Source: Sporosarcina ureilytica (GTDB lineage Bacteria; Bacillota; Bacilli; Bacillales_A; Planococcaceae). Taken from it: DNA of 64,000 nt. The notes under the pieces are model-generated. The model saw only the letters and a program-made list of their open reading frames with translations, did not search any database and was not told where the DNA came from. The stretch covers positions 248,001 to 312,000 of the forward strand of contig NZ_CP017560.1 of the NCBI RefSeq assembly GCF_001753205.1, read 5' to 3'. Every line of letters begins with the position of its first letter. Within the stretch, counting starts at the first letter, position 1. This document shows positions 62,752 through 64,000 of this stretch, one piece after another. A program made the position numbers and the translations under genes.

Positions 62752-63673
62752 GGTAAATGATTTAAAGGTCCATTTTCCAATTAAGGGCGGTATTCTAGGA
62801 AGAACAGTTGACCATGTTAAAGCGGTAGATGGTGTTTCACTACGTATTGAAAAAGGAATGACTTATGGATTAGTCGGAGAATCAGGGTCAGGTAAGTCGA
62901 CGACTGGTCGCGCGATTATGGGCTTAAACCAAATCACAGAAGGTAATATTATTTTAAATGGGAAAGACGTAACAAATGAAAGAGGAACAAGAGAAACATT
63001 CCGAAAAGAAGTACAAATGATTTTTCAGGACCCTTACTCGTCTTTGAATCCTCGCAAACGCGTTTATGACATATTGGCAGAACCGTTACGTAATTTTCAA
63101 AAATTATCGAAAGAGGAAGAGAATAAAAGAATCCATGAATTATTAAAAACAGTTGGGCTCAGTCCAGAAAGTATACATAAATATCCGCACCAATTTTCTG
63201 GTGGGCAAAGACAAAGGATTGGGATTGCACGTGCAGTGGCATTACAACCGAAACTAATTATTGCCGACGAACCAGTCTCTGCACTGGATGTATCTGTACA
63301 AGCACAGGTTCTTAACTTTATGCAAGAGATTCAAAAAGAGTACGGATTAACCTATATTTTTATTGGACATGATTTAGGTGTCATTAGACATGTTTGTGAC
63401 CGAATTGGGATTATGTATAAAGGTAGATTTGTGGAAGAAGGAAATACTGATGAAATTTTTAATAATCCACAACATATCTACACAAAGCGATTGGTATCAG
63501 CGATTCCTGATATTAATCCTAGAAATCGTCAAAGACAAATTGACCTTCGTGCACAAGTTAAAAAAGAGTATGAAGAATCGTATGATAAATATTTTGATGA
63601 AGATGGATCTGTTTATCCATTACAACGAATTTCAGACACGCATTTAGTCGCGTTACCAAGGCGGGGTGAGTAA
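62738..63673 (+). CDS. Opp/Dpp-type peptide ABC transporter ATP-binding protein (F subunit)
   Basis: The 311-residue ATPase has VHFPIKGGILGRTVDHVKAVDGVS, Walker A GESGSGKST, FQDPYSSLNPRKRV, signature FSGGQRQRIGIARA, Walker B IIADEPVSALDVS and the C-terminal HIYTKRLVSAIPDINP. It pairs with the upstream ATPase to energise peptide uptake. The ATG at 62738 follows AAGGGAGG and overlaps the upstream gene. Confidence 0.92.
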   Translation: MAYLEVNDLKVHFPIKGGILGRTVDHVKAVDGVSLRIEKGMTYGLVGESGSGKSTTGRAIMGLNQITEGNIILNGKDVTNERGTRETFRKEVQMIFQDPYSSLNPRKRVYDILAEPLRNFQKLSKEEENKRIHELLKTVGLSPESIHKYPHQFSGGQRQRIGIARAVALQPKLIIADEPVSALDVSVQAQVLNFMQEIQKEYGLTYIFIGHDLGVIRHVCDRIGIMYKGRFVEEGNTDEIFNNPQHIYTKRLVSAIPDINPRNRQRQIDLRAQVKKEYEESYDKYFDEDGSVYPLQRISDTHLVALPRRGE

Positions 63674-63675
63674 TT

Positions 63676-64000
63676 ATGTGGAAGTTTATTGTAAGGCGTG
63701 TACTCATCATGATTCCGCAATTAATTTTATTGAGTATCTTAATCTTTTTTCTAGCAAGTATGATGCCAGGAGATGCATTATCTGGGCAGATTGACCCTAG
63801 TTTAGACTATCAAACAATCGAAAAGAAACGTGAAGAACTGGGTTTTAACGATCCATGGTATCAACAATACGGCCGGTGGGTGTCTGGTGTCGTTCAAGGC
63901 GATTTTGGCATGTCATTCAGACATAAGGTGGAAGTAACGGAATTACTATCAGAACGGATGACGAATACTTTATGGTTATCGCTACTTTCGTTAATCATTA
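63676..64000 (+). CDS. Opp/Dpp-type peptide ABC transporter permease (B subunit), truncated by window edge
   Basis: The frame opens at ATG 63676, two bases after the F-subunit stop. The first 108 residues show WKFIVRRVLIMIPQLILLSILIFFLASMMPGDALSG, one transmembrane helix and the conserved MPGD motif. GFNDPWYQQYGRWVSGVVQGDFGMSF and TNTLWLSLLSLII follow. This is the BPD_transp_1 permease N-terminus. The remainder and the partner permease and binding protein lie outside the window. Confidence 0.92.
   Translation, partial: MWKFIVRRVLIMIPQLILLSILIFFLASMMPGDALSGQIDPSLDYQTIEKKREELGFNDPWYQQYGRWVSGVVQGDFGMSFRHKVEVTELLSERMTNTLWLSLLSLII

Overview
The window is low-GC DNA from a spore-forming Bacillota, most likely Bacillales of the Planococcaceae type (Sporosarcina/Lysinibacillus-like). 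The evidence is the oriC-proximal order yyzM-ychF-rpsF-ssb-rpsR-yybS-gdpP-rplI-dnaC followed by walR-walK-yycH-yycI-yycJ-htrA-rlmH, a spore photoproduct lyase, many TTG/GTG starts with strong AGGAGG-type ribosome sites, and a tRNA-Trp T-box in front of the trp operon. I see no rRNA, tRNA or CRISPR array. Where a shorter start is given than the longest possible frame, it was chosen from Shine-Dalgarno spacing and family N-termini.

Layout. 1-8.5 kb: translation and replication genes plus the c-di-AMP phosphodiesterase GdpP. 8.9-18.5 kb: a secreted LysM/G5/M23 peptidase with WalR-like boxes, the WalRK cell-wall operon, HtrA, a CxxH/CxxC mini-protein and RlmH, with a DnaA-box cluster before rlmH. 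18.6-21.7 kb, minus strand: a cassette made of a decayed GGDEF gene, an intact membrane HD-GYP phosphodiesterase, a 22-residue basic/aromatic peptide with a CWWC core, a terminator hairpin, and a PqqD-like/M50 membrane metalloprotease. 21.7-29.5 kb: splB, DUF378, a sulfatase-like metallo-hydrolase, a DUF4153 membrane protein, and an OFA-type transporter behind a promoter with a perfect 13-bp inverted repeat and a dead CoA-transferase start. 29.6-39 kb: accessory metabolism interrupted by two IS3-family elements. The first cleanly splits a paiA-like acetyltransferase. The second sits inside a 21-bp-periodic repeat array. 39-50 kb: an F420-ligase-like protein with a divergent LysR regulator, a small phospholipase A2-like protein, a complete plasmid-type ParM/ParR partition cassette with an upstream centromere-like repeat array, a UMF1 transporter, CBS and CueP proteins, and a LytTR regulator beside an acetyl/succinate CoA-transferase. 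50-64 kb: a D,D-carboxypeptidase, RluF, a structured ~220-bp repeat, the T-box-controlled trpEDCFBA operon, DUF4003, a decayed ABC ATPase start, and an Opp/Dpp oligopeptide transporter that runs off the end.

The strongest leads for something undescribed are four. (1) The c-di-GMP/peptide/M50 cassette at 18.6-21.7 kb, a candidate peptide-maturation or signalling system whose precursor is only 22 codons. (2) The chromosomal-looking ParMRC cassette at 41.9-44.0 kb, near the replication origin and without other plasmid genes. (3) The 21-bp phased array at 37.45-38.99 kb. (4) The two-copy structured repeat (10.6 and 53.2 kb) whose hairpins covary. Each is stated with its limits below.
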